Of a stretch of DNA of 64,000 nucleotides, positions 10,590 through 21,784 are shown piece by piece. Source of the DNA: Cryptomeria japonica (lineage: Eukaryota; Streptophyta; Pinopsida; Cupressales; Cupressaceae); assembly GCF_030272615.1 (NCBI RefSeq), contig NC_081406.1, positions 217,008,997 to 217,072,996 of the forward strand. Reading direction: 5' to 3'. A model generated the notes under the pieces. That model was not told the origin of the DNA. It saw only the letters and a program-made list of their open reading frames with translations, and did not search any database. A program made the position numbers and the translations under genes. How positions within the stretch are numbered: the stretch's first letter is position 1; every line of letters begins with the position of its first letter.

Positions 10590-12867
10590 TGTTAGACATA
10601 ATGCACCACTGAGGGGGGGAAGGGGTGAATGAGTGGTTCTTAAAACTTTTCCTTTTGGCTTTCCTTTGTGAGAAACACCGGTTTGTGAATCAAGCACAAA
10701 GTAGACTTACCGGTTAGTAATGAGACTAACTCAAATACACACACACACACAAGGAGACATCACATAACACCAGTATATACGAGGAAAACCCAAGATGGGA
10801 AAAACCTCAGTGAGCAGTGTTGTTGGAGACTACTGCTCCAATCCAACCTCACAGTAAAACACAGTTACAAATTTTAGGGCACCAACCCCTGACTTTAGGG
10901 CACCAACCCAAGGAGCTACAACCCCTATCAGTTTTATAAGCTACAACCCAAAGGAGAATCAACCCTTGCAGTGAGCTACAACACATTTCTCACAATGCAA
11001 ACTTCAAATACATAAGTTGTTATCATGTTACAAGTGAAACTTGCAACCTTATCAAATGCCTTACTCTATCGGTAAATTACCTTCTCTCCTTTACCGACTA
11101 ACTCTTCTTTCTGCTCTACACTTGCTGCTTTTCTGCTGGATCTACACCTCACCTTCAACACATCACCGGTATCACACTCTATCAGTGTAAGAACTACCAG
11201 TTCTTCTCTCTGACTAGTTGAAGGCCTCAACCAGGTTTTCTCTCACTCTCTTCTTAGATGCTCATTAAACACTCAACTGATCTTGTTCTTACTTGCAAAA
11301 TTATTACACTTCACAATAGCACAATATTCACCTCTTCAGCAGCACCAAACAATCTCTAAGGCCTTTTTACTTATAGCCCAGATTTCCCACCAAACACTAA
11401 TTCAAAATTCAGCTGGTTAGGGTTTCCTCACCATCCCCAAGGCAAACCAAATCTAATCAGATCTTGCATGATCTGATCTTTCTGACATTTGAATGTATAT
11501 CTCCGCCATAGTCGCATCTCCTTGATCACATGTTTCATTCCTCATGATTTACTTTTTACCTTCTCAACAAAACCTCTGGTTAGTCATGAAAGATCTATCG
11601 AGCTATTTCCTTCATTGCCTCGATCTTCTCAATATCTCTTAGCTATCTCATAGTTGTCTTCCAGACCTCGAGCCTCAAACCCCTGCAATTTCTCTCCAGT
11701 ATGTCCTATGATTTGAGTGACTTTTCAATAAAGCTGACCAACCCTGCAACAACCCTATCATTGTACATTCTATCTTAATCCAACCGTGGGTTCTTCATGT
11801 TGACTCCATGTCGACTACCTACTAGCTTGGCACATCAAGTCCATCTAAGTAGGATCACCAACCAATGACCCTATCGGTTCCTTACTTCGGTCGGTTTTCT
11901 AACCCTTCCGATCTTAACCATTTTACTGGATACCTTGTCATATTTGTGCTTGTTTTGAACAATCAATGGAAACTCTCAACCGGGTTTCTAGATAGAGAAG
12001 TCCAAGATATCTTCATTTCCACAATGAGGAGGTCTTCTAAAACTACACCTTGCTTATATAACTGGTTGACTTACATACTGGTAACCACTCTTGATGGCAC
12101 CATGTCATGATTCTTTCTCAAGGCTCCTTCTTCTTTGAGTTAGGTTAGATTCTTCTATTTGCACGTACTCAGCCTTGCCTTTTCCCTAATTAGATTTGAC
12201 CATATCTCAACTAGTTTGTCAAGATGACAAACACTTCATACTCCCTCTATACTGGCATCATGCCTTCTCTTTCTGGTTTGGTGCATAACCCTATTCTTAT
12301 GCACTTATGGAATTCCTTCAATTCACCGATGGATTTGGTGTGATCCTTCTAGTGCTTGCCTTTACCTCATCATTCTTATCACTCCAAACTAAGATGTCCT
12401 TAAAGCATAATAGGAGATAAGCTCCACTTGCTAGATGAGGTAACACCTATTCTTCTACATCCTTCAATGCTCTTCATGTGATCTGATGTGAGAACATTTA
12501 CTGTCAATCATTGCTTCGCATGATGACTACTTCTTCACATGGTAAGAATCCTGTTGTTCTGCAACCTTATAGAATACCAGTTCATTCTGCTCTTTTAGTG
12601 TTGTTGAAGTGATTTAGATAACATTTTGCCTCTTCATCACAAGCAACCGCTCAAAACACTTTTCCAGCTTCATCACACAAGTCAGGTGCTAACTTGTGTA
12701 CTAATGACTTTTATGATCATCTTCTTTACCTTTATCGGTGTTCAACAACACAAGGTGATATCCAAGTTATCACATATTGTACTCCTTCTTTCTAGTGTTG
12801 CACATATATCTCATCTATCGGTGGTCATCTCATATCAGTTGACATCCATGACAACACAATGCCAACA
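10590..12867 (-). repeat. 5' LTR of element F
   Basis: A 2278-bp LTR from TGTTAGACATAATGCACC at 10590 to GCCAACA at 12867, next to the primer site and followed by the target duplication TGAAG. Only scattered chance open frames. GACATCCATGACAACAC near the 12867 end corresponds to the U3 arm of the inverted repeat described in the findings. Confidence 0.83.
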
Positions 12868-12872
12868 TGAAG

Positions 12873-13154
12873 CTCATTGTTATATTAATTTGATTGTGGG
12901 ATGAAGGGTAGAAGGGATTGCTTTCATAGCATGAATCCATAGTCTACCTAGAAGAATGTTATAATTAAAATGGTTGGGCATGATATAAATAGGAATAGGA
13001 AAAGTCATGGGCCTTACTTTAATAGGTAAGATGACTATACCAAGTGACTCTTTAGGACCATTATCAGATCCATGCACACAAAGTTGATTAGGTTGAAGAG
13101 AAGAATAATCCCAACTTATCTTATCTAATAAGTCAACACAACAAATGTTAAGAG
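12873..13154 (-). pseudogene. Gypsy-K protease remnant, C-terminal part
   Basis: On the minus strand this encodes SLGIVILPIKVRPMTFPIPI and YNILLGRLWIHAMKAIPSTL, the C-terminal half of a plant Ty3/gypsy aspartic protease (LLGRPWIH signature; the wording resembles the Athila/Tat group, by memory). It is bounded on one side by the target duplication of element F and on the other by that of the LINE. Gypsy-K is therefore older than both insertions. Fossil. Confidence 0.78.
13142..13154 (+). repeat. LINE target site duplication, left copy
   Basis: CAAATGTTAAGAG here is repeated exactly at 20952-20964. The 13-bp length is typical of LINE target-primed insertion and delimits the element to 13155-20951. 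Confidence 0.85.
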
Positions 13155-13167
13155 GACATATTAACAC

Positions 13168-14716
13168 ATGGATGTTTCATTCAAGGTCGATCTCAAACCC
13201 CAAAACATACAAGATCAAAAGGGGATGGCAGACTTTGTGGGAGGAGGTGAGTGGCGAGCGGGAAATTCAAATTTCAAACAGGGTGATGGCGGACTTTCTA
13301 CGCCTAGTATTGGTGATCATGCAGGTTCCCAGGCCTCCCAAGGTCTTGTGGGGGACAAGGCGACAAACAAATCGGTTGAAGATAAAGATTCCAAAGTAGA
13401 GGACCCACATGATAGAGGTAAAGTAAAGAAATGGATGACTCTATTTGGAGTCAGGCCTTTGGTGCATTCTAGACTTCCAAAAGTTAAAAATCTTTCTGAT
13501 TTGGCAACAGGGGTTTTTGCTATATCTGTGTCAGATAAGCTGGTTGATTTCTCTGTCTCTGGTCTAGCTATGACTTTGGTTGGGTGATTTTCTGGTTTTA
13601 GACCTAACATTGATGTTGTTAGGAACTTTATAAGGAGAAAATGGTTTCTCAAAGGCCAAGTGGATGTGGTGGCTTTGCCTGGAGGTTTTTCTCCTTTGCT
13701 TTTAATAAGGAAGAAGATTTGAATAAAGCGCTCTGTGAAGGTCTGTGGATGTTCAACAAGTCAACTTTGGCTTTACAAAAATGGGCTCCTAACTTACCAT
13801 TGGATGATTCCTTCTTCATGTCAGCTCCTGTGTGGACGTGTCTTCCTGGCCTTCCATTGGAGTTTTGGAATGAGGAGGCTTTTAAAGAGATTGTGGGCTC
13901 CTTTGGGGAACTCCTATTGATCGACCCAATGACTGCAGCCAAATCTCTCCCATTTGTGTGTTTTCATTGTAAAAAGTCTGGTCATTGGGCGAAATCCTGT
14001 ACTTCCAAGAAGGGTAAGAATAGTAAAACTGATAGTAATCCAAAGCAGAAATGGAAAATGAAAGGGAATAATGATGCTCCACCTTCAAAGTTAATCCCTG
14101 AGAAGGAAGCGAGTGAGTTGGAAAATGAGGAAAATAAGGGTATGAATAACTACAAGGAAAACTCTGATTGTGCCTGTTATAATAGTCAAAAAAGTAATGA
14201 GGAGGGAGAGGATGGTATTGAAGACATGGTTCAAAATATTGAATCTATGGATTTGAAGGTTGATCTTATCATCCAGGGTAAAGCTGTTGATTTATCCAGT
14301 AATGATGTTTCAGCTTCATCTAATAACATGAAAATGAGGAAGAGTTTAATGAAGCTCAGGACTGTAATATCTTGGAAGTAGCGCCTTTGTTGTTATTAAC
14401 CAATGGAAGTCCTAAGCAGACTGGAAATATGAACCTGAACTCCCAATGTAAAACTCCTCCTAGAAGCATGGAGATGGTGGGTCTTGAGGGAAATCCTAGG
14501 ATTTCTGGTAATAAAGAAGGTAAGTCAAATAAGGGAGGACCCAATGGAAGTATTTCAACCAAAAGAAAGAATAAGAAGGTTGTAGATGTTGGAAATCAAA
14601 ACAAAAAATAGGGGAGACCCTCTCTAAAGAATCAGAGGGAACATGAAAGTTGGAAGAACAGTGTTGATCGAACACAAATTTCCATCGAGTCAGCCTTATC
14701 TCTGATTAAATTATGA
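13168..14716 (+). pseudogene. LINE ORF1: DUF4283 plus CCHC zinc knuckle, RNA-binding protein
   Basis: ORF1 proteins of plant L1-type LINEs bind element RNA. The first block (13168-13587) ends in a TGA stop. Sequence in the same frame continues with FRPNIDVVRNFIRRKW and is then carried in another frame from about 13641, with LNKALCEGLWMFNKSTLALQ, NLPLDDSFFMSAPVWTCLPG and LEFWNEEAFKEIVGSFGELL, the DUF4283 signature. The knuckle CFHCKKSGHWAKSC is at about 13960-14001, only a few residues after DPMTAA; relatives have a longer spacer there, so a short internal deletion is likely. A Lys/Ser-rich tail shifts frame again near 14340, passes a TAG at 14609 and would end with TGA at 14714-14716, overlapping the ORF2 ATG. 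Confidence 0.8.
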
Positions 14717-17700
14717 AGATAATTTCATGGAATATCAGAGGGTTGAATGGCCCCCACAAGTAGGATGTGTTGCATAATATTGTTAGAGATCAGAAACTGG
14801 ATGTAGTTCTTATTTGAGAAACTAAGATGTGTAAGGATAAAGTGGAAAAAATTAGAATTTTCAAAAATAATGGGGTGATTGGTACTATCTTAGAGGGTGC
14901 CTCAAGAGGCACAACTATCTTTTGGAATCAGAATTCCATTAAAGGTAAGGAAATTGCTTCAGAGGTTAACAGGACCTTAGTTTTGCTTGAGCATATTAGG
15001 GATAACTTCTTCTAGGTTATCTCTAATACCTATGCACCTAATACTAAATTTGGAAGAGCTAAATTTTGAAGGAGTCTTGTAGAAGAGAGACAAAGGTTTT
15101 TAGACAAAAGCTGGATGATTATGGGAGATTTCAATACTGCCTTAAAAGAGGATGAAAAGATGGGAGGCCTTCCTTTGTAGTTAGATGGAAGACAAGATCT
15201 CATGGACTTTATCAATGATCAAGCTTTGATGGATGTGGATCTCAGAGGGATTAATTATACCTGGACCAATAGAAGAACTGGCCTTGATCTCATTCAAGTT
15301 AGGTTGGATAGATCCCTGATCTCCCCCAATTGGCTCTCTAAGTATAATTGTTCTCTGGCATCTATCATTAAGATTGGTTCTGATCATTATCTTATCTCTT
15401 TCACTACCAATTCTACTTCCTCAAAATGTAATTTTTCGTTTAGATTTGAAAAAGCCTAGTTATCCCACCCCTCTTGGGGAAACTTTATTTTTGAGTGGTA
15501 GAATTCGGAGGTTGAGGGTACTGCTTTATTTAGAGTGGCCAAAAAGCTTAATATTATCAAAGCTAAAGTCAAAATCTAGAATAAAGAGACTTTTGGAGAT
15601 ATCTTCAAAATGAAAGCCAATATTAAGATAGATATTAAAGAAGTTTAGGATAAAATTCAGGTGGAAGGCCTTTCTGAGGATTTGAGGAATTTTGAAAACA
15701 GGCTGCTTTCCAAATACCATGAAATTATCTCTAATGAAGAAACCTTTTGGAGACAAAGATCAAGAGCTTTATAGTTCAAGGAAGGTGATAAAAATACCGG
15801 TTTTTCCACATGACTTCTCTTAAGCATAGGGTGGCCAACATAATCTCTAGTTTGTCCAGTAAAAGGGGTATTTTGTCGGATGAATATGAAATTAGAAAGG
15901 AAGCCATGGATTTCTTTAGTAATCTTTTGGGTGGTGAGGATTCTCTAGATATTAGAAATTAAGACCTTCTTGGTCAAGCTATCCCTACCATTTTAAATGA
16001 GGATGACAACAAAAATCTATCTAGGATCCCTTCAAATTAGGAGATCAAAAAGATAGTTTTTTCCTTTCTTGGAGACAAGTCTCCTGGTCTGGACGGATTC
16101 CCTATGTTCTTCTTTCAAAAAATTTGGAATATTGTGGAGATTGACATCTATAATGGTGTTAAAGAATTCTTTGGGTCTAGATGACTTCTCAAAGAACTCA
16201 ATGTTACCTTTATTATCCTCATCCCTAAGATCCCTGGAGCTAATTCTCTCAATAAGTTTAGACCTATTAGTTTTTGTAATTCTTTTTACAAGATAATATC
16301 TAAGGTGCTCACTTCTATAATGCTGGATATCCTTCCTCGCATAATTTCTGCCCAACAAAATGGTTTTGTCCCTAGTAGACATATTCTAGATTCCATCATT
16401 TTGGTTCATGTGAACATTCATTCTCTAGTTGTCGCTAAAAAATGGGGCTTTTTGTCTGAAGCTGGATATGTCCAAGGCCTATGACAGAGTGAATTGGCAA
16501 TTCCTTTTCAGAATTATGAAAGCTTTTGGGTTTGGGAAAAGTTGATTCAGCTATGTTCTTAGTTGACTAGTGCTACCTCTTCTGTGGTTATTATTAATGG
16601 ATCTCCCTCTAGTTTCTTCAAAAGTTCTAGAGGCCTAAGACAGGGGGATCCTATGTATCCTATCTTGTCTACTATCTTGGCAAAAAGTTTGGGAAGATTT
16701 ATTATGAGAAGTGTGGAGGAAGAGAAACTCAAATACCTTAAGCCTTCCTCGTCCACCTTAACTTGTACTCATGAACAGTTTGTAGATGACTCTATTACCA
16801 TGGGAGAAGCTACCATAAGAGAAGCTAGAAATATGAAGATTGCCATGGATTCCTATGAAGCTGCTTCTGGGCAAAAAATAAATTGGGATAAGAGTTCTTT
16901 GTTCTTCATCAACACCCCTATGGATAGACAAAGAAGGATTGAAAGGATCCTTGGATGTAAAATTGCAAAGTTTCCTTCTACTTATTTGGGCCAGCCTTTG
17001 TGCTTAAAGCCTTTGGAGAATTTCTAGATAAAGCTGGTTGATAGATTTAATTCCAAACTGGCTAGGTGGAAGGGAGCCCTCCTCAGCCAAGTGGGTAAGG
17101 TGACAATGCTTAAGGCTACTCTTCAAAATCTCCCTATCTATTCTCTTAGTTTGTTTAATATCCCCAGGAAGTTTTCTAAGGCCATTGAAAGAATACAAAT
17201 AAAAATTTATGGTTGGGAGTGGAAGATAAAAATAGAATCCCCCTTATTTCCTAGAATAATATTTGCACTCCTAAGGCTTTTGGGGACCTGGGAATAAGGA
17301 ACATTATGACTATGAACAATGCCTTGTTAACTAAATAAATCTGGAGAATGAAAGGGGAGGAAAGGGAATGGAATTCCATTTGGAAAAATAAATACCTTCA
17401 TATGCAACCATATGATGAATAATTTATGGATAATTCCTTCCTTATGGATGGCTCTACTATTTGGAATGATGTTCCAATGACTAAAGTCTGGGCTACTACT
17501 AGTAGAAATTGGAAACTGGGTAATGGGAGAATTATCAGATTTTGGGAGGGCAGATGGCTAATGGATAAACCGTTGGAGGAAATCCCCATTCTTAATGAAT
17601 GGAAAGACTAGTTTAAAAACATGTATGGAGACCTTGTTAGGGAAAACTGGAGAAATAGTAAGTGAATTGAGTTTAGCTAGGTTTGTCCGGGCCTAAGATT

Positions 17701-18907
17701 TTTGGAGACCTTGCTCTCTTCTAAAATCTTCATGGAGCATTCTGAGGATTGTATGATTTGGAAGGAAACTTCTGATGGGGGATATTTTGTTTGTTGAGCT
17801 GTCTCTATACATTACAAAGTTCTAGATGAGATTCCTCTATGGGCGAAAGTGTGGATGAATAATTTGACTCCTAAAATTAATATCTTCTTTTAGATCTTTA
17901 TCCAAAATAAGGTGCTAACCCTTGATAATCTCCATAAGCATGGATTTTTTTTTCCTAACAGGTGCTCTCTTTGCTACAGGGAGGAGGAGTCTACCTACCA
18001 TATCCTCTACCAGTGCACTTTCAGTCAGGATATTTGGAATATAATTCTTAATAAGTGGAAGTTGAGCTGGGTTTTCCTGAACTCGCTTGAAGAGTTCTGG
18101 CAGCAATGGTTTTGCCCTAGCTCTAATTCTAAGAATGCTGAGCTTTGGAAACTTATTCTCCCCATTGTCACTTGGAACATTTGGAAGTAGCGTAATAACA
18201 ATATTTTTAGGGAAAAAAGTGCAAACCCTAAAGTGGTGATGCATAAAATTTATAGAGGGTTCCATGATTGCTTATATGGCATTGATACTGGATTATCTGC
18301 TAAGGAAGATTTTAATGAAAGATGGAAACTTTCCATTAGCAGAAATAGCAAGGATAAAGGTAGAAATGAACTTTTTTGGAGCTTTCCTCCCCAGGGATGG
18401 ATCAAGGCCAATTTCGATCGGGCATCTTAGGGAAATCCTGTCAATGCTGGATATGGGGGTATTGTCACGAATTTTGTTGGAGGTTGTCTTGTGGCTGTTG
18501 CTGGTCCTTTGGGTAACCAAACAAGCCATTATGCTGAAGCTTTGGCTACCCTTAATACTATGATTATTGCTAAAAGTCTCAATCATGACAAATTATGGCT
18601 GGAGGGATATTCTCTTAATATTATTAAATGCCTAAAGGGTGAAGCTGAGCCTTTCTACGCTATCAAAAATATCATTTTTAAGGCCAGAGAAATTATTGCT
18701 AGTTTTAAATCTATTATTATTGAGCATGCCTTTAGGGAAAAGAATGTCATTGTGGATGGTCTTTCTAACCTTGGTGTTATATCCGAAAAACAAAGCATAT
18801 GGAATGGTGAAGATAATATTGATTTCAATAGTAAAGACCTCATTAGAAAGGACAAAATTATGGTGAAAGAAAGGTTGCATTTTAATCATGGTTGTATTAA
18901 TGATTAA
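14713..18907 (+). pseudogene. LINE ORF2: AP endonuclease, reverse transcriptase, zf-RVT, RNase H
   Basis: ORF2 nicks the target and copies the RNA into it. The start is the ATG at 14713 (MKIISWNIRGLNGPHK), the usual N-terminus of plant LINE endonucleases. The endonuclease shows MIMGDFNTAL (about 15118-15147) and SDHYLISF (about 15378-15401). RT: DKSPGLDGFPMFFF (about 16075), FRPISFCN (about 16258), GLRQGDPMYPIL (about 16632) and FVDD at 16779-16790, a variant of the catalytic YADD/FADD box. zf-RVT: CSLCYREEESTYHILYQC (about 17962-18015). The RNase H-like domain runs from WIKANFD (about 18400) to EHAFREKNVIVDGLSN (about 18720-18770). Frameshifts move the reading from frame 1 (endonuclease) to frame 3 (RT) to frame 2 (C-terminus), with many TAG/TGA stops. 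Confidence 0.88.
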
Positions 18908-18918
18908 ACATCAAAACT

Positions 18919-20765
18919 TTAAAAAGGAGATGATAGCTTGTCAGAAGGGTGGAGTTTTAAACAAGAATATTAAAAATTTGCATGCTTTGCAGCTTCTTAT
19001 TTTCAAGTGTTCGAGTGTGATCTGGAAGCTCACTTCGAATTTGCTGAAGCAGAAAATTTGCAGAACGAATTCAAGAATGGGAAGTGACCTTAGAAGAGAG
19101 GAACCCGATAACCTTTCTAGATGGTGAGAGATTCCCAAGGTATCGACAAAGATGGAGAAGGGTTTTATGATGCCATTCATGGAAAAACTGGTGGATTATG
19201 ACCAAAAAAAGGTTAACTTGGTGGTTACTAGAGTGACTGAAAACTAGAAAAATGGGACTTTCAAAATCCATGGTGTCAAATTCAAGATAGATGCAGACCT
19301 CATCTCTACAGTCATAGGTATGCCCCATACTGGCCTCAATTTCTTTAGGGACCTAAAAGTCTCCAATAATGTTGTGAATCTCTTTTCACGCAAAGATAAG
19401 GAGAGAGCTAAATTAGGCAAAGCGTCTGGGGGTATTATGAAGTGTCTAACATTAAATTTTTTTTGGGTTTTGTGCTTAATGCCATTATGGAGTATATCAC
19501 TATGGAGGGCCACTTCATTAGGGTCCATACCTATCACTTTGTGCTTCTGAATCACTTTCGACATGAGAAAAGGGTGTCTCTTCCTTATTACCTTTTCAGG
19601 TCCCTGTCACACTTGCTGAACAAGCACAATAAGAACCCCTCTTCTCCTGTGCTACATTATGGTCCTATTTTGCTCATTTATGAGCATTGTAAGATTTTGG
19701 TGATTTAGGAAAACAAAAGGTTGTCGGTGTCCCCGTGCAAAGGCAAGAGGAAAAGTTAGGATTCTAGGCCCAACAAGGATGAGCAGAAATAGAGTAAAAA
19801 GGATAAAAAAGGCTCTATGCAGAAAAATGTTGAGGACACGGATTTGAGCCATAAACATAAGGATGTGGAGGTTGATCCTGAGTATACAAGAAAAGAAGGT
19901 AGTGATATGGAGACTGGTGATACTGATAGGGTGGAGAGTTGGAAAGATGAGGAAGTGGGGGAAGAGGAAGGAGGAGAAGAGGAAGATTCTGATTAGAAAA
20001 GATCAGTCAAGGAAACATCCAGAATGGAAAGTGGTAATGAGAAGGAAAAACAAGAAGAGGATGAGGGTAATAAGGAGAAACCTACCCACAGTGTAAGCCC
20101 TAGTGATCTCAACAACTAGCCCATGGATGAGCTGGATAACCAAAAAAAATAGGAGGACAAGGAAATGGAAACAGAGCTAAACAAGGATAAGGAGGATACG
20201 AGCATGGAAAAGGATAAAGTTGATGATGAGATGAATACTAGTATGCTTATCTAGGATAAGCTTAAGAACCAGTTTGATGCTCGTCTAGGTTTTGATAGAT
20301 GAGTTTATGAAAGAATTAATAAAATGGAAAAAATGCTAAACATCAGGAAGAGCAGGGATAGAAAGGGAAAGCAACCTAGAGAAATGGAAAAAGGAAATGG
20401 ATGAAAAGGTGGAGAAGCTGGTAGTTCAGATCAGCAAGCTGGAGGAAGGGAAGGCTGCCATGAAGAACTTCTTGATTTTGATTCTAGAGATCCTCAACTC
20501 TATGACCAAGAATATGGAGGAAATAGCCAAATACCTTGATGGTCCTATCCCTACCAAGTCTATTATGGACCTTGATGCTGAAGAGGCTGCTACTGAGGTT
20601 GGGAATGTGTATAGTGCTCTTGGAGGTGTGGCTAAAAGGACCAGGGTGAGCTTGAAAAAGGTTACCTTGGCTTCTTCAAAGGAAATCCCAATTATCAGGG
20701 AGAATATCAAAGAAATGAAAGGGATTAGCGAGAAATTGGCTAATGCCCTTAAAAACATGATGTAA
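18919..20765 (+). pseudogene. LINE ORF3: extra downstream ORF, plant-transposon-protein-like domain, acidic linker, coiled coil
   Basis: After ORF2 ends at 18907, about 1.85 kb of decayed coding sequence remains before the LINE 3' end. About 19077-19700 reads as a compact domain: EEPDNLSRW, GTFKIHGVKFKIDADLIS, VIGMPHTGLNFFRDLK, then after a frameshift near 19440 EYITMEGHFIRVHTYHFVLL, VSLPYYLFRSL and YGPILLIYEH. The layout (a 'GV.F..D...I..VIGMP' entry, then 'LPYYLFRSL....GPILLIYEH') recalls the putative plant transposon protein domain (PF20167 by memory, unverified). About 19740-20280 is very rich in Glu, Asp and Lys. About 20397-20765 is helical (EKLVVQISKLEEGKAAMKNF) and ends at TAA 20763-20765. 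Alternative: a captured host segment, or a gene fused to this one copy. Confidence 0.6.
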
Positions 20766-20951
20766 TTTGTCTTTTTTCTATTTTTCTAGTTGTTGTTGGT
20801 AGTGTTGGACTTTTGTGCTGGCTTTTGTCTAGCACTTTTCTAGTTTTTTCGCTATCTATCCCATTTAGTTTCTTAATGGTTTTATCTTTTATTGTTCCTT
20901 TGTAAAGAGTTTCGGGGTCCCTTCAAAACCTAATTTTCCCATAATCAAAAG

Positions 20952-20964
20952 CAAATGTTAAGAG
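20952..20964 (+). repeat. LINE target site duplication, right copy
   Basis: Exact repeat of 13142-13154 (CAAATGTTAAGAG). The gypsy-K protease homology that stops on the left resumes here on the minus strand. Confidence 0.85.
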
Positions 20965-21784
20965 CTGGCCCATTATCAATTAAAGTATCTCTTATCTTTT
21001 GTTCATAAATGCAAGAAGTAATCATAAGGGGATCATCTCTACTTTTAACCTCTATAGAAGGAAATTAATTGTGTGAGAATGTGATATCATTTGGTTTAGA
21101 AGAAGGATGAGGAAACACCCTTTGTAAGTCTCCTTGGATCAACTTATGATATGAAGGTGAAGTTTGAATTAAATCCCAAAGGGAAATTTTAGATAAGATA
21201 TCATGAAGCTTTTTCACAAGATTAGGTTTCCTATCAACATGTTTTGTATAATGAGGGGGGGAAGGAAGAGAGGTACAAAGAATATTGGAATCTTTCTTTT
21301 TTACATCAACATTAAATGAGAGATGTAGTTGAAAACCATATTTTTTCTCTAGTTCCCTTTCCATATTAATTCTTTCACATATGTATTTTTCAACTTGTAG
21401 GATATTAGGAGGTTATTTAGGTCTAGGCTTCTCATAACTAGAAGCATGAATGGTATTGACTTGAGTAGGTTATTTTTTCTCTAAGGATACATCTTGAGAA
21501 ATAAGAGAATCAAGGAAACTACTAATACTTTCATCTTCTTGCTCTAAGGCATCTATGTGATTAGGAAAGGGGCTATCATATGTAATGAGTGCTTCATCTC
21601 TAGGGGGAACATCATGAAAAAAATGTATGGTATCACTAAGATAAGTAACCATAATATCATCCACTTGCACCAAATAATCCTTAGGAGGGTGGTACTTTTT
21701 AGGAGAAGAAGAAACACAATTCCTTAAAGATTCATCTTTAGGAGGGAGATCTTTGAAAGAAAATTCCATATTCCCTTTTTCCAC
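20965..21784 (-). pseudogene. Gypsy-K pol N-terminal region and protease start
   Basis: Reading leftward, a charged, Pro/Asp-rich stretch (21784-21470) is followed by KISLWDLIQTSPSYHKL (21364-21065 block), a motif common just upstream of the protease in plant gypsy polyproteins. The protease active-site area (Asp-Asn-Gly in place of the commoner Asp-Ser/Thr-Gly) lies at about 20965-21000, next to the LINE border. No gag capsid or zinc knuckle is recognisable upstream. Fossil, interrupted. Confidence 0.65.

Larger units (their letters stand above)
6523..12867 (-). mobile_element. Element F, gag-only long-LTR Copia-like retrotransposon (TR-GAG-like)
   Basis: A 6.35-kb minus-strand element bounded by TGTTAG at 6523 and CCAACA at 12867, flanked by a perfect 5-bp duplication TGAAG (6518-6522 and 12868-12872). 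It has two long LTRs (about 2.3 kb) around a short internal region that holds gag only; no protease, integrase or RT is detectable. A second relative, element G at 23376, also carries gag only. That matches the published TR-GAG class of non-autonomous plant elements, although loss of pol after insertion cannot be excluded. The LTRs differ at roughly one base in ten over the stretch compared by eye, so the insertion is old. It sits inside gypsy-K. Confidence 0.82.
13155..20951 (+). mobile_element. Plant LINE (non-LTR retrotransposon) with a third, downstream ORF
   Basis: A 7.8-kb non-LTR retrotransposon with ORF1 (DUF4283 plus zinc knuckle), ORF2 (endonuclease, RT, zinc finger, RNase H) and an additional ORF of about 1.85 kb between RNase H and the 3' end. 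Everything lies inside one 13-bp target duplication and interrupts the gypsy-K protease. There is no long poly(A): the 3' end reads CCCTTCAAAACCTAATTTTC then CCATAATCAAAAG. The 5' leader before the first ATG is only 13 nt, so the copy may lack some 5' UTR. Several stops and frameshifts make it inactive. Confidence 0.88.

Noticed and set aside
18919-20765. An independent host gene downstream of the LINE
   Set aside because: It lies inside the LINE target duplication and shares the decay of ORF2, so it is part of the inserted unit in this copy.
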